Source: an uncultured Eubacteriaceae bacterium
GTDB lineage: Bacteria > Bacillota > Clostridia > Eubacteriales > Eubacteriaceae
Reading direction: 5' to 3'
NCBI GenBank assembly: GCA_947630385.1
Contig: CANRHG010000009.1
Location: forward strand, 1 to 23,710
Length of the DNA stretch: 23,710 nucleotides
The notes under the pieces are model-generated. The model was not told where the DNA came from. It did no database searches and worked only from the letters and a program-made list of their open reading frames with translations. The translations under genes were made by a program, and so were the position numbers. Positions 16,117-23,710 of this stretch are shown here, piece after piece (the first letter of the stretch is position 1; each line of letters starts with the position of its first letter).

Positions 16117-19100
16117 TTTCTATGACCTCAAAAAACGTCTCTTTATCGAGCGTTTTTATATTTTTACACTTATCCCTGGCAAGATTCGGATCAAAACGGC
16201 AGATGTCCCCGTAAGAACAAAAGTCGCAACCGACCGTATCCAGATTTTGTACCAGCGGCTCGATCTTTAGTTCCCCGTTTTTGATTCGCTCCCCCAGCTC
16301 TTCGACGAGACCTTTGGTATGATCCAGAAGTTTATTTAGTTCTTCTTTTGTTAGGCGTTGTGGGGCCATTTTGGAAGGTCCGTCTTTTATATCGATCAGT
16401 TTTTCCTTGGTATCTTCTTTTTCGTAGATCCCAATGAGCTTAAAGTTGTTAAAGACCTCACTCAGTAGATCCTCATTGTTTGGATTACTCGATTCGGACT
16501 TATCGGCGTAAAAATAAAACGACCCCTTGGGCTCGGTCTGTTTTTCTTCCCTTTGTCGCACGATCTCTATGGCCTGGGACAGATACAGGGCGAGTTGGAG
16601 CGAGTAGCCGTAAAACAGTTTGGAGTAGTCGATCTTAGGCGACCCGGTCTTGTAGTCGACCACTCTTACTTTTAGGTCGTCACCCTCGTCTTTTACGTCG
16701 ATCCGGTCGATGATACCGGTAAGCTCCAGATCCGAATTGAGGGGATAATTAAACGGCATCTCCGTTAAATATGGTAGGTACTGCGAGTTTTCAAACTGAA
16801 GCAGGATGATGTAGATCGCGTTTTTGATCATCCTGAAGATCTTTCGGATAAAAAAGCGGTTCGTCGCGTTGTACTGGTAGCGCTTTACTTCTAAGCTGTC
16901 CTCGTACATGACTTTAAAGAGGTCTTCACACGTTTTTTCTAGTTTTCCCGGATCCTTAACGTAAGACTCAATAGTCTCGCTTAGCTCCTGGTTGTTTTCG
17001 TAGGCCTCACTCTTTAAATCTCTGATAAAGCGCTCAAAGACCTGATGGGTCAGATTACCCGTATCGAGGTTAGAGACGGAGTATTCTTCCCTCGCAACCG
17101 GGCTTAGACCGTATCTTAAGAAGTGGCGGTAGGGGCAGCGCGCGAATTCTTCAAGCCTTGAAGAACTGACACGTACTTTTTTTTCTGAATCGGTATAAAG
17201 ATTACTTGCTAAATCCTCGCTCAGCTCGTCGTCGCTAAGCAGGAGTTCGTCCCAATAGGCCGAAAGCTCTTTGTTGTCTTTGTTCCACTGCTTAATGATC
17301 TCTCTTATCTGGACCGTCTGGCTGTCGTACGCGTCCATCGTCTCGAGGATTATCGGCGCCCGTTTTTTGGTTAAAAACGGAAAGAGCTTTGGATAGACCG
17401 GGTAAATGCTCTCACCGTAGATCTCCTTTAAGGTTCCTATGTAGCGTGACGGTAGAAGTGGGCTTCCTTGTTGGTCAAAAAGGGAGTAGAAAAAGTAAAC
17501 CCCGTCTCTTGCCTTGGTCGCGAGCTCATAAAAGCGCAGTTCTTCGAGCTGGTGGTAAAAGCTGTGGTCGTTGATAAAATAGGCCGGAACCTCCATGATC
17601 TCGTAGAGCTTCTTTTTTTCCTCTTCGCTCAAAAGGGAGGTCTCTTCGATCTGCTTTGGAAAGAGTTCTTCGTTTAGCCCCAAAAACAGACAGTAGGAAG
17701 TCTCCGGAAGCTCGGCTCGGGAAATCGAAGAGACGATCACCGCGTCGGTACTTTCCGGTAAGATCCCGATCTCGTAGCTACTAAGGCCCGCTTTTAAGAC
17801 GGATAAGAATTCATCGAGGTCCGTCTGATCTTTCCCTAGTACAAAAGACATCTGATCGAGCACTTCTATTAGGATGTTCCAAATCTGGCGAAAACTCGAA
17901 GCCAGGTCGACTTCCTTTGTAGCGCTAAAGGCTTCTTCGAGCTCTATCAGCTTTTCTTCACACTTGTGCCTTTTAATAAAGCTTTTGATCTTTTTAATAA
18001 AATAGTCAAAGCTTCCCTTTTTTTCCAAGTTAACGGCCTCAAGATCTGCGAGGATCTCTTTTCTGATTTCGTTTAGTATTTCTAAGTTTTCTTCTTGTCT
18101 TTCTTCGGGCCAGTGCTTTGGAAAGCGGGTAAAGTCCTTGTTTAGCTCCCAGGGCCTTATGCCGGCTTCGATCAGGTAGTTTTCAAATAGCTCGATCTTG
18201 CTGCTGTCGATGTGGTAAAAAGAGCTCTTTAGAAATTCGAGTAGGCTTGAGCGCTTTAAATCGCTAGCTACCGTTTCTAAAAAGGAGAGAATAAACTGGA
18301 TGAACTGATTGTCGATGACTTTGATCGTATTATCGATAAAAATGGGGATCTGATACTGTGGAAAGACGCGCCGGATGATCTCCTCATACTTTCGGTCGGT
18401 GGCGATAATCGCCATATCCTGATACTTGTGACCTTTCGCGCGTTTTTGTAGGATCACCTGAGCCGCCCGATTGACCTCATCCCACGGGTCGTTTTCCTGA
18501 AAGACTTTGACCTGATCGTTGACTCCGGGATAGACGGAAGGGAGAAAGGAAAAAAGCTCACGGGAGAGGTAGTTAAGCTCACTCCTATCTTCACTAAGCG
18601 GTAGGTTTTGAACCTCGACGTTTTGTCCGAACTCGGTCATCGCCATGTTTATGCGCTCTAGCGAGCGGTTAGAAGCGAAAAAAGCCGACATGTCGCGGCA
18701 CGTCGGATCGGCATCGTTAATTAGATTAAGTTTTACCTCCCCCATCCCGCTATAACGGACCAAAAATTCGATCAGGCGGTTTTCGATGATCGTCGGATCG
18801 ACAAAAAAGAGTTTGGCCTCTTTAAGCAGAGAAATCTCTTCTAGGCGCTCGTAGATGTAGTGGTAAAGATCGTTTTCATCAAAGCGGTCCGTCCCGAGGA
18901 TCTCTTCAAAGGTCTTATAGATCTTCGATAGATCGGTAAGTTTTTCGTCGAGGAGCGAGTCCTTAAAAGCTTCCTTTTTTTCTTCAAGCTGCTCTGGGGT
19001 CAGCGCAACCTCTTTAAACTCGCTTATTTGACCGATCAGTTGCCCGGAAAGCGAGACGTTACGAAGGTTCGAGTAGATTTGAAGATCCTCTTTATTTTCC

Positions 19101-19414
19101 GACAGCGCTTTTTCGACGAGCATGATCTTACCGTGGGCGTCGACGATCTTTAGCCCCTGTCCGAGCTGTTCCAAGAGAAAGTAAAAAAAGCGGTCAAAAT
19201 CCAGGATTTGAACGCCAAGAAGACCGCCCTCACCGACTTTTTCGATCAGCTCCCTTTCGATCTGAAAAGACTCCTGTTTGGGTACGATCACGAAGATCTT
19301 TTGTTTATCTTTAAACGAAGCCGTTTTGTAGGTTCGAACGATGTCGTCGATGATGCGCTCTCTGGCCGGATTTTGACCGCCGCTTTGTCTACTGGTATAG
19401 ATCTTAGTTGACAT
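16106..19414 (-). CDS. addB: AddB, nuclease subunit of AddAB with iron-sulfur cysteines and a lost Walker A
   Basis: AddB partners AddA in double-strand-break processing; in B. subtilis its helicase-like part scans for Chi and its nuclease cuts one strand. The product has 1102 residues. The N-terminus holds VPKQESFQIERELI. The C-terminal nuclease has GIIDRIDV and VRVVDYKTG near 916. Cys760 (ARCPYRHF) and Cys1063, Cys1066 and Cys1072 (GCDFCSYGDIC) match the family's four iron-sulfur ligands, with the CxxCxxxxxC spacing of B. subtilis. At residues 8-15, where the family usually has a Walker A (GRxGSGKT), this protein reads SRQSGGQN, lacking the Lys-Thr. The ATG shares one base with the trpS stop (TGATG) and has no Shine-Dalgarno. 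Assignment is secure. Confidence 0.96.
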   Translation of the reverse strand: MSTKIYTSRQSGGQNPARERIIDDIVRTYKTASFKDKQKIFVIVPKQESFQIERELIEKVGEGGLLGVQILDFDRFFYFLLEQLGQGLKIVDAHGKIMLVEKALSENKEDLQIYSNLRNVSLSGQLIGQISEFKEVALTPEQLEEKKEAFKDSLLDEKLTDLSKIYKTFEEILGTDRFDENDLYHYIYERLEEISLLKEAKLFFVDPTIIENRLIEFLVRYSGMGEVKLNLINDADPTCRDMSAFFASNRSLERINMAMTEFGQNVEVQNLPLSEDRSELNYLSRELFSFLPSVYPGVNDQVKVFQENDPWDEVNRAAQVILQKRAKGHKYQDMAIIATDRKYEEIIRRVFPQYQIPIFIDNTIKVIDNQFIQFILSFLETVASDLKRSSLLEFLKSSFYHIDSSKIELFENYLIEAGIRPWELNKDFTRFPKHWPEERQEENLEILNEIRKEILADLEAVNLEKKGSFDYFIKKIKSFIKRHKCEEKLIELEEAFSATKEVDLASSFRQIWNILIEVLDQMSFVLGKDQTDLDEFLSVLKAGLSSYEIGILPESTDAVIVSSISRAELPETSYCLFLGLNEELFPKQIEETSLLSEEEKKKLYEIMEVPAYFINDHSFYHQLEELRFYELATKARDGVYFFYSLFDQQGSPLLPSRYIGTLKEIYGESIYPVYPKLFPFLTKKRAPIILETMDAYDSQTVQIREIIKQWNKDNKELSAYWDELLLSDDELSEDLASNLYTDSEKKVRVSSSRLEEFARCPYRHFLRYGLSPVAREEYSVSNLDTGNLTHQVFERFIRDLKSEAYENNQELSETIESYVKDPGKLEKTCEDLFKVMYEDSLEVKRYQYNATNRFFIRKIFRMIKNAIYIILLQFENSQYLPYLTEMPFNYPLNSDLELTGIIDRIDVKDEGDDLKVRVVDYKTGSPKIDYSKLFYGYSLQLALYLSQAIEIVRQREEKQTEPKGSFYFYADKSESSNPNNEDLLSEVFNNFKLIGIYEKEDTKEKLIDIKDGPSKMAPQRLTKEELNKLLDHTKGLVEELGERIKNGELKIEPLVQNLDTVGCDFCSYGDICRFDPNLARDKCKNIKTLDKETFFEVIENGD

Positions 19415-20406
19415 CAGATAATACCAAGCCGTCTTCTGGCTTTTCTTAAGGTCTTAATCGCGATGCTTTGGGCTTTTTCGGCGTTGATCTTCATCTGTTC
19501 TTCCAAGTAGTCTTTATTGGCTAAAAGCTCGTTGTAGCGGCTTTGAAGTTTGGCCAGATCGTCGGCTACGCTCTCACCGACGGCCAGCTTAAACTGCCCG
19601 TAGCCGACGCCTTCGAACTCTTTTTCGATCTCCAGATAGGTCTTATCGTTCGTACAGCTGTAGATCTCGATTAAATTCGAGATCCCGGGCTTGTTTTCTT
19701 CGTCGTAGATGATTTCCGATCCCGAGTCCGTAACGGCCCGTTTAAATTTCCGTATTACCGTATCGCGGTCGTCGAGCAGGGTCACAAAGGCGTTTAGATT
19801 GGAGTCGGACTTTGACATCTTTTTGGTCGGGTCCTGTAGGCTCTTTACCTTTTTACCGGAAAGACCGAAATAAGGTTCGGGCAATGTGAAAGTCGGCGCG
19901 TACGTATTGTTAAAACGCTCGGCGATGTCCCTGCAGAGCTCGACGTGCTGTTTTTGGTCTTCACCGACCGGAACGATGTTGGCCTGGTAGAGGAGGATGT
20001 CGGCGGCCATAAGAACCGGATAGTCGAAGAGCCCCACGCGGATGTTTTTTCCTTGGCGCTGTGACTTGTCTTTATACTGCGTCATACGGGAGAGCTCTCC
20101 CATATAGGTCGTACAGTTAAGCAGCCAACAAAGTTCGGTGTGGGCCGGGACCTGGGACTGAACGTAGACCAAGGAAGTTTCCGGGTCGATCCCTGTAGCA
20201 AGAAGAAGGGCGTAAGACTCGAAGGTTCTTTTTCTGAGTTCTGCCGCGACCTGTGGGACCGTTATCGCGTGAAGGTTGGCCACGCAAAAAAGGCAGTCAA
20301 AATCCTGTTGGAGTTTGACCCAGTTTTTGACCGCGCCGTAATAATTTCCTATCGTAAATACACCGGAAGGCTGAATCGCGCTGTATGCTATTTTTCGTTC
20401 ACTCAT
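19414..20406 (-). CDS. trpS: Tryptophanyl-tRNA synthetase
   Basis: TrpS charges tRNA-Trp with tryptophan. It is a class I synthetase of 330 residues, normal length. The HIGH-equivalent is in QPSGVFTIGNYYGA near residue 12, and KMSKS appears as KKMSKSDSN near 198. NCTTYMGELSRMTQYKDKS and DILLYQANIVPVGEDQKQHV are also typical. The ATG at 20404-20406 overlaps the end of murI by 8 bases and lacks a Shine-Dalgarno, so translation is probably coupled. I looked for a T-box or tryptophan leader, but trpS has no upstream leader of its own because it lies inside the operon. Its association with murI and addBA is likely organisational, not functional. Confidence 0.97.
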   Translation of the reverse strand: MSERKIAYSAIQPSGVFTIGNYYGAVKNWVKLQQDFDCLFCVANLHAITVPQVAAELRKRTFESYALLLATGIDPETSLVYVQSQVPAHTELCWLLNCTTYMGELSRMTQYKDKSQRQGKNIRVGLFDYPVLMAADILLYQANIVPVGEDQKQHVELCRDIAERFNNTYAPTFTLPEPYFGLSGKKVKSLQDPTKKMSKSDSNLNAFVTLLDDRDTVIRKFKRAVTDSGSEIIYDEENKPGISNLIEIYSCTNDKTYLEIEKEFEGVGYGQFKLAVGESVADDLAKLQSRYNELLANKDYLEEQMKINAEKAQSIAIKTLRKARRRLGII

Positions 20407-21178
20407 TTTCTAAATTTAAGGTTCTATAATCTATGTTTAATTCGCCGAGCAAATACCTGCTCTGCTCAAGCTGACTTTTATTTCCATTGATATAAATGTC
20501 GGTAAAGCCGTCGTTTCCGGAAGGAGTCTGCCCCAAAGTCTTATCTAAGATCTCGATCATCTCAAGAGCCGGATCGATCAGGTTGATCTCAGGGTAGAGC
20601 CTTCGGATCTGGGCTGATACGATCGGGTAGTGGGTACACCCCAAAAGTAAGTTTTTTACCGGATACTGTTTAAGGATCGGGGCGATTGCCTGATGGATGT
20701 TGGTCTTTAAGAGCTCGATCTCTTCGAGCTGGTTGTTGATCGTCTTAGCTAAGGTCGGGGTCCCATAAGAGATGAACTCGATATCGTCCGAGTACTCTTT
20801 TATTCTTTTTTCGTACGCCCTACTCCCCACGGTCGCGCGCGTGGCGATCAGCCCTACCGGACCGTCCGGGTCTGTGCGAAGAACCGCCCTGCATCCCGCT
20901 TCAATAATGCTAAGAAGAGGGACCGTAGAGTTAAGCTCATCGATTAGAGAAGAGGCCGTATTACAGGCCAAGACGATTAAATCTACGCCCTTATTTTCCA
21001 CAAATCGGATGTCCTTATTTACAAGAGCGATGATCTCGTCGCGCTCCTTTTCGCCGTACGGCATGTTTTTGGAGTCGCCGTAATAGATAAAGTTGAGAGC
21101 CGGGAAATGCTCCTGAAGTCTTTTTAAAACCGAAAAACCACCGATTCCGGAATCGATTAGGCCGATTGTTTTATTCAT
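20399..21178 (-). CDS. murI: Glutamate racemase
   Basis: MurI converts L- to D-glutamate for the peptidoglycan stem peptide. It shows DSGIGGFSVL near the N-terminus and the two catalytic cysteines in ACNTASS (Cys72) and LGCTHYPI (Cys181). I use the ATG at 21176-21178, giving 259 residues that begin MNKTIGLIDSG. An upstream in-frame TTG at 21203-21205 is rejected because it lies in the loop of the terminator of the preceding gene. Only 4 bases separate the T-rich tail of that terminator from this ATG, and there is no Shine-Dalgarno. The usual CPL motif of the middle region reads GTPTLAKTI here. It is the first gene of murI-trpS-addB-addA; how that operon gets its transcript is unclear. Confidence 0.94.
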   Translation of the reverse strand: MNKTIGLIDSGIGGFSVLKRLQEHFPALNFIYYGDSKNMPYGEKERDEIIALVNKDIRFVENKGVDLIVLACNTASSLIDELNSTVPLLSIIEAGCRAVLRTDPDGPVGLIATRATVGSRAYEKRIKEYSDDIEFISYGTPTLAKTINNQLEEIELLKTNIHQAIAPILKQYPVKNLLLGCTHYPIVSAQIRRLYPEINLIDPALEMIEILDKTLGQTPSGNDGFTDIYINGNKSQLEQSRYLLGELNIDYRTLNLENE

Positions 21179-21182
21179 AAGC

Positions 21183-21215
21183 AAAAAAGGAAAAGACCGT
21201 AGCAAGCTACGGTCT
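21183..21215 (-). terminator. Rho-independent terminator of the EF-G paralog gene, abutting murI
   Basis: On the minus strand AGACCGTAG, loop CTTG, CTACGGTCT (9-bp perfect stem) is followed by TTTCCTTTTTT. It lies 8 bases after the upstream stop codon and its tail ends 4 bases before the murI ATG. Confidence 0.88.
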
Positions 21216-21223
21216 ATTAGAAG

Positions 21224-23299
21224 TTATTTCTTTTCTTTTTCTGCTTGAGCTTCAGCGATAACTTTTTCACTAACCATACCCGGCGCTTGCTCGTAACGGA
21301 CGAATTCCATTTCAAAGTCGCCACGCGCCTGAGTCATGGATCTTAATTCCGTAGCGTATTTAAACAGTTCCGCTAGTGGGGCTTCGGCCGATATGACCTG
21401 TTTTCCGCCTTCGATCGGTTCCATTCCCATGATCCGACCGCGTTTTTTGTTCAAATCTCCCATGATGTCACCCATGTATTCTTCCGGAACCGTAACTTTT
21501 AACGAGTAGATCGGTTCAAGAAGGATGGGTTTGGCTTTTGGCATACCGTTACGGTAAGCGAGGTTTGCCGCCATCTTAAAGGACATTTCATCGGAGTCGA
21601 CGGCGTGATAGGACCCGTCGTAAAGCGTGGCTTTAACACCGGTAACCGGATAACCGGCAAGAACGCCCGAGTTCATGGCTTCATTTAAGCCTTTTTCAAC
21701 GGCAGGGATGAAGTTTCTCGGGACCGCGCCACCGACGACTTTATCGATGAATTCAAATTCGTCGTTCATGTCCGCGCTTGGCTCAAACTTGACCCAAACG
21801 TCCCCAAACTGACCGGCACCACCGGATTGTTTCTTATGACGACCCTGGGCTTCGGCCGTAGCGGTTATGGTTTCACGGTACGGGATACGCATCGGCAGTA
21901 AGTCAACGTCTACCCCAAATTTAGACTTAAGCTTGTCGGAGATGATATCAAGGTGCATTTCACCAAGTCCTGAGAGCAGGGTCTGATGCGTTTCCGGATT
22001 TCTTTCGTAACCAATCGTCGGGTCTTCTTCCATTAAGCGGTGTAGACCGGTGGAGAGTTTATCGACGTCGGATTTGCTCTTGGCTTCAATGGCGATCGAG
22101 ATGACCGGCTTAGGAAGTTCGGTCGGTTCGTAAATGATCGGATTTCTACTGTCGGCCAGGGTGTCCCCGGTTACGGTCTTAGCGAGCTTTGAGTAGGCTC
22201 CGATATCCCCGGCGGATAAACTCTGAACTTCGTCCTGTTTGTTTCCTCTAAGAACGTAGATGTGGTTGGTCTTTTCTTTTGAGTCCTGGGTTACGTTTAA
22301 CAGATCGGTCTCGTCGTTAAGTTCTCCGGATAAGACTTTAAAGATCGAAAGCTTTCCAACGTACGGGTCGGCGATCGTCTTAAAGACATAAGCCGAGAAC
22401 GGTTCTTCCGTACTGACTTTTCGGGTGATTTCCGAGTTGTCTTTCGGATTGGTCCCGGTGACCGTTTCGATTTCTTCGGGTGACGGAAGGTATTCAACGA
22501 TCATGTCTTCTAGGTTGTTTACGCCGATGTTCTGTTTGGCTGAAGCGACAATAACCGGAATGATGTCTTTATCGATAACGCCCTGGCGGATTCCTTGCGC
22601 GATTTCTTCGTCGCTTAATTCTTCGCCTTCGAAGTATTTTTCCATGAGTTCTTCGCTCGTCTGGGCGACGTCTTCCATGATCGTTTCGCGGTAATTGTCG
22701 ACCGTATCTTTAAGATCGTCCGGAATATCGATTTCGTTGTTGTCTTTGTCGTAGGCTTTCATCTTTACGATGTCTACGTAGCCTTTAAGTTCCGGACCTT
22801 CACCGATTGGAAGGATAAAGGGTTTTGCTTTGGTTCCTAAGAAAGAGTCGATATCCTGTAAAACTTTGTTGTAGTCGACGTTTTCTCTTTCTATCTTATT
22901 AATCACGATCAGAGCCGGAATGTCGGCTTTTTTGAGCATTTCAAAAGCCTTTTCGGTTCCGACCTGAACCCCAGACAACGCGTCTACAACGATAACGGCC
23001 GCGTCGGCTACCCTCAGCGCGCCTTCAGCTTCCCCAATAAAATCGAAATATCCTGGAACATCTATGATGTTGATCTTGGTATTATCATATTCAACAGGTA
23101 CGACTGAGGAAGATATAGAAAACATTCTTTTCTTTTCTTCTGCATCAAAATCCGAAATTGTGTTTTTTTCTTCAATCGAACCCATTCGGTCAATAGCCCC
23201 AGTATTGTAGGCCATCGTTTCAGTCATTGTGGTCTTTCCACTACCACCATGTCCAAGTAATAAAATATTACGAATCGATTTGGTTGGGTACGTTTTCAT
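21224..23299 (-). CDS. EF-G-like translational GTPase (paralogous EF-G group, not canonical FusA)
   Basis: This is a full-length five-domain EF-G relative of 691 residues. The G1 loop reads GHGGSGKTT (residues 16-24), where canonical EF-G has HIDAGKTT; this form marks the EF-G-like paralog group common in Clostridia-type genomes. G2 is NTISDFD. G3 is DVPGYFDF, with Tyr84 where canonical EF-G and EF-Tu have the catalytic His. G4 reads NKIE (134-137) where NKxD is expected. Domain IV has KKQSGGAGQFGDVWVKFEPS and domain V ends with MTQARGDFEMEFVRYEQ. The ATG has GAGGGAG 11 bases upstream. It forms its own transcript. A role in translocation or ribosome recycling is possible; TetM-type ribosome protection is not supported. 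True FusA is probably encoded elsewhere. Confidence 0.9.
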   Translation of the reverse strand: MKTYPTKSIRNILLLGHGGSGKTTMTETMAYNTGAIDRMGSIEEKNTISDFDAEEKKRMFSISSSVVPVEYDNTKINIIDVPGYFDFIGEAEGALRVADAAVIVVDALSGVQVGTEKAFEMLKKADIPALIVINKIERENVDYNKVLQDIDSFLGTKAKPFILPIGEGPELKGYVDIVKMKAYDKDNNEIDIPDDLKDTVDNYRETIMEDVAQTSEELMEKYFEGEELSDEEIAQGIRQGVIDKDIIPVIVASAKQNIGVNNLEDMIVEYLPSPEEIETVTGTNPKDNSEITRKVSTEEPFSAYVFKTIADPYVGKLSIFKVLSGELNDETDLLNVTQDSKEKTNHIYVLRGNKQDEVQSLSAGDIGAYSKLAKTVTGDTLADSRNPIIYEPTELPKPVISIAIEAKSKSDVDKLSTGLHRLMEEDPTIGYERNPETHQTLLSGLGEMHLDIISDKLKSKFGVDVDLLPMRIPYRETITATAEAQGRHKKQSGGAGQFGDVWVKFEPSADMNDEFEFIDKVVGGAVPRNFIPAVEKGLNEAMNSGVLAGYPVTGVKATLYDGSYHAVDSDEMSFKMAANLAYRNGMPKAKPILLEPIYSLKVTVPEEYMGDIMGDLNKKRGRIMGMEPIEGGKQVISAEAPLAELFKYATELRSMTQARGDFEMEFVRYEQAPGMVSEKVIAEAQAEKEKK

Positions 23300-23310
23300 A
23301 TATACTTAAT

Positions 23311-23317
23311 CTCCCTC
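23311..23317 (-). promoter_or_regulatory. Ribosome binding site of the EF-G paralog
   Basis: GAGGGAG on the minus strand lies 11 bases before the ATG. It is one of few clear Shine-Dalgarno sequences in this window. The AT-rich bases behind it (to about 23380) presumably hold the promoter; TATGAT and TATTTT are possible -10 elements but no pair is convincing. Confidence 0.65.
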
Positions 23318-23433
23318 ATTGCTAGTTATAAATAAAATACACGTCTTATCATATTATCTTAAATGAGAATCTTTTACAAACTTATCCGCAAAGAATTTTC
23401 ACCGAATTTGAATTTAAGTCCGGAAATTGGATA

Positions 23434-23474
23434 TAAAAAATCCCGTTTCCGGAATTTTTTCCAGAAACGGGATT
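23434..23474 (-). terminator. Rho-independent terminator of the Big_2 protein gene
   Basis: The arms AATCCCGTTTC and GAAACGGGATT are perfectly complementary (11 bp), and the stem extends inward through a G/U pair and two GC pairs to a loop AAAAAATT. On the minus strand the tail is TTTTTAT. It begins about 32 bases after the stop codon at 23507. Confidence 0.88.
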
Positions 23475-23506
23475 GTAAAATCTATAAGACTATAAAATGG
23501 ATCTTG

Positions 23507-23710
23507 CTATTTTACGACAACTTTGCAGGTCGCTTTCTTGCTTCCGTCTTTGGTCGTAACCGTGATCGTAGCCGTTCCGGCCTTCTTCGCTGTAATTTTA
23601 CCGGCTGAGGTGACCGTAGCTACTTTCGTATCGCTGGATTTCCAGGTGACCGTCTTGGTCGTAGCGTTGCTCGGAGAGACCGTAGCTTTAAGGGTAGCGG
23701 TTTGGCCGAC
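23507..23710 (-). CDS. C-terminal end of a surface protein with a Big_2 (Ig-like) domain, partial
   Basis: I translated this by hand: the frame is open from base 23710 down to TAG at 23507-23509, giving 67 residues. They form one nearly complete Big_2 domain: VGQTATLKATVSPSNA, TVTWKSSDTKVATVTSAGK, ITAKKAGTATITVTT, then KKATCKVVVK and stop. Such domains occur as repeats in secreted adhesins and wall proteins of Bacillota. No LPXTG motif, membrane anchor or wall-binding repeat follows the domain, so any anchor must be upstream, outside the window. The terminator at 23434-23474 ends its transcript. Gene length and function cannot be judged. Confidence 0.85.
   Translation of the reverse strand, partial: VGQTATLKATVSPSNATTKTVTWKSSDTKVATVTSAGKITAKKAGTATITVTTKDGSKKATCKVVVK

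Noticed and set aside
12661..19414. A novel helicase/nuclease defence pair
   Set aside because: All helicase, nuclease and iron-sulfur motifs match AddA and AddB, the ordinary recombination complex of Bacillota; no defence-island genes surround it.
20399..20420. T-box or tryptophan leader for trpS
   Set aside because: trpS overlaps murI by 8 bases, so it has no leader of its own. No T-box features are seen ahead of murI.
21179..21205. Upstream TTG start giving MurI nine more residues
   Set aside because: The TTG lies in the terminator loop of the previous gene and the added residues come from the hairpin and its T-tail. The ATG at 21178 gives the conserved N-terminus.
21224..23299. Tetracycline-resistance ribosome protection protein
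   Set aside because: TetM-type proteins are about 640 residues with a canonical G1 loop. The GHGGSGKTT loop and overall match place this in the EF-G paralog group.
23363..23608. 81-codon plus-strand open frame at the right end
   Set aside because: It runs through the terminator hairpin and into the antisense of the Big_2 domain; its sequence is not protein-like and it has no ribosome binding site.
1..23710. CRISPR arrays, tRNA/rRNA genes, insertion sequences, prophage or attachment sites
   Set aside because: No regularly spaced repeats, transposase or integrase motifs, or tRNA-like cloverleaves were seen on reading both strands; intergenic regions are all under 250 bases.

Overview
The window looks like a conserved housekeeping stretch of a Bacillota (Firmicutes) chromosome. 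The evidence is spoVG, AddA/AddB instead of RecBCD, a SpoVB-type flippase, a foldase lipoprotein, and short tightly packed operons with U-tailed terminators. Base composition is intermediate; two hand-counted 60-base lines gave 53% and 38% G+C. A Tissierellia/Peptoniphilaceae-like anaerobe is my best guess, but that assignment is low confidence. I see no rRNA, tRNA, CRISPR, IS element or prophage.

Layout from left to right. (A) 1-5742, minus strand: mfd, a SurA/PrsA-like foldase lipoprotein and a SpoVB/MurJ-family flippase (cut by the window edge) form one tightly coupled operon. (B) 5790-7709, plus strand: a multi-pass membrane protein resembling GT-C glycosyltransferases sits between pth and mfd, which are commonly adjacent in Bacillota. 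(C) 7696-10616, minus: operon glmU-prs-pth. (D) 10683-11004, minus: spoVG as a single gene with its own terminator. (E) 11005-11236: a 232-base divergent regulatory region rich in inverted repeats. (F) 11237-12664, plus: murC. (G) 12661-21178, minus: operon murI-trpS-addB-addA, with overlapping or abutting genes. (H) 21224-23299, minus: a paralogous EF-G-type GTPase with its own terminator. (I) 23507-23710, minus: the 3' end of a surface protein with a Big_2 immunoglobulin-like domain.

Two themes dominate. Cell envelope: GlmU makes UDP-GlcNAc, MurI makes D-glutamate, MurC starts the stem peptide, a SpoVB-family flippase may move lipid-linked units, the foldase lipoprotein folds exported proteins, and the Big_2 protein is exported. 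Genome maintenance: Mfd couples repair to transcription and AddAB processes double-strand breaks. Prs, Pth, TrpS and the EF-G paralog supply nucleotides and translation.

I did not find a clearly new multi-gene system. The points most worth following up are: the two convergent gene pairs that end inside a single shared terminator hairpin; the dense repeats between spoVG and murC; an AddB with a lost Walker A but intact iron-sulfur cysteines; an EF-G paralog with altered G3 and G4 residues; a duplicated chaperone module in the foldase; a terminator abutting the murI start; and the uncharacterised GT-C-like protein.
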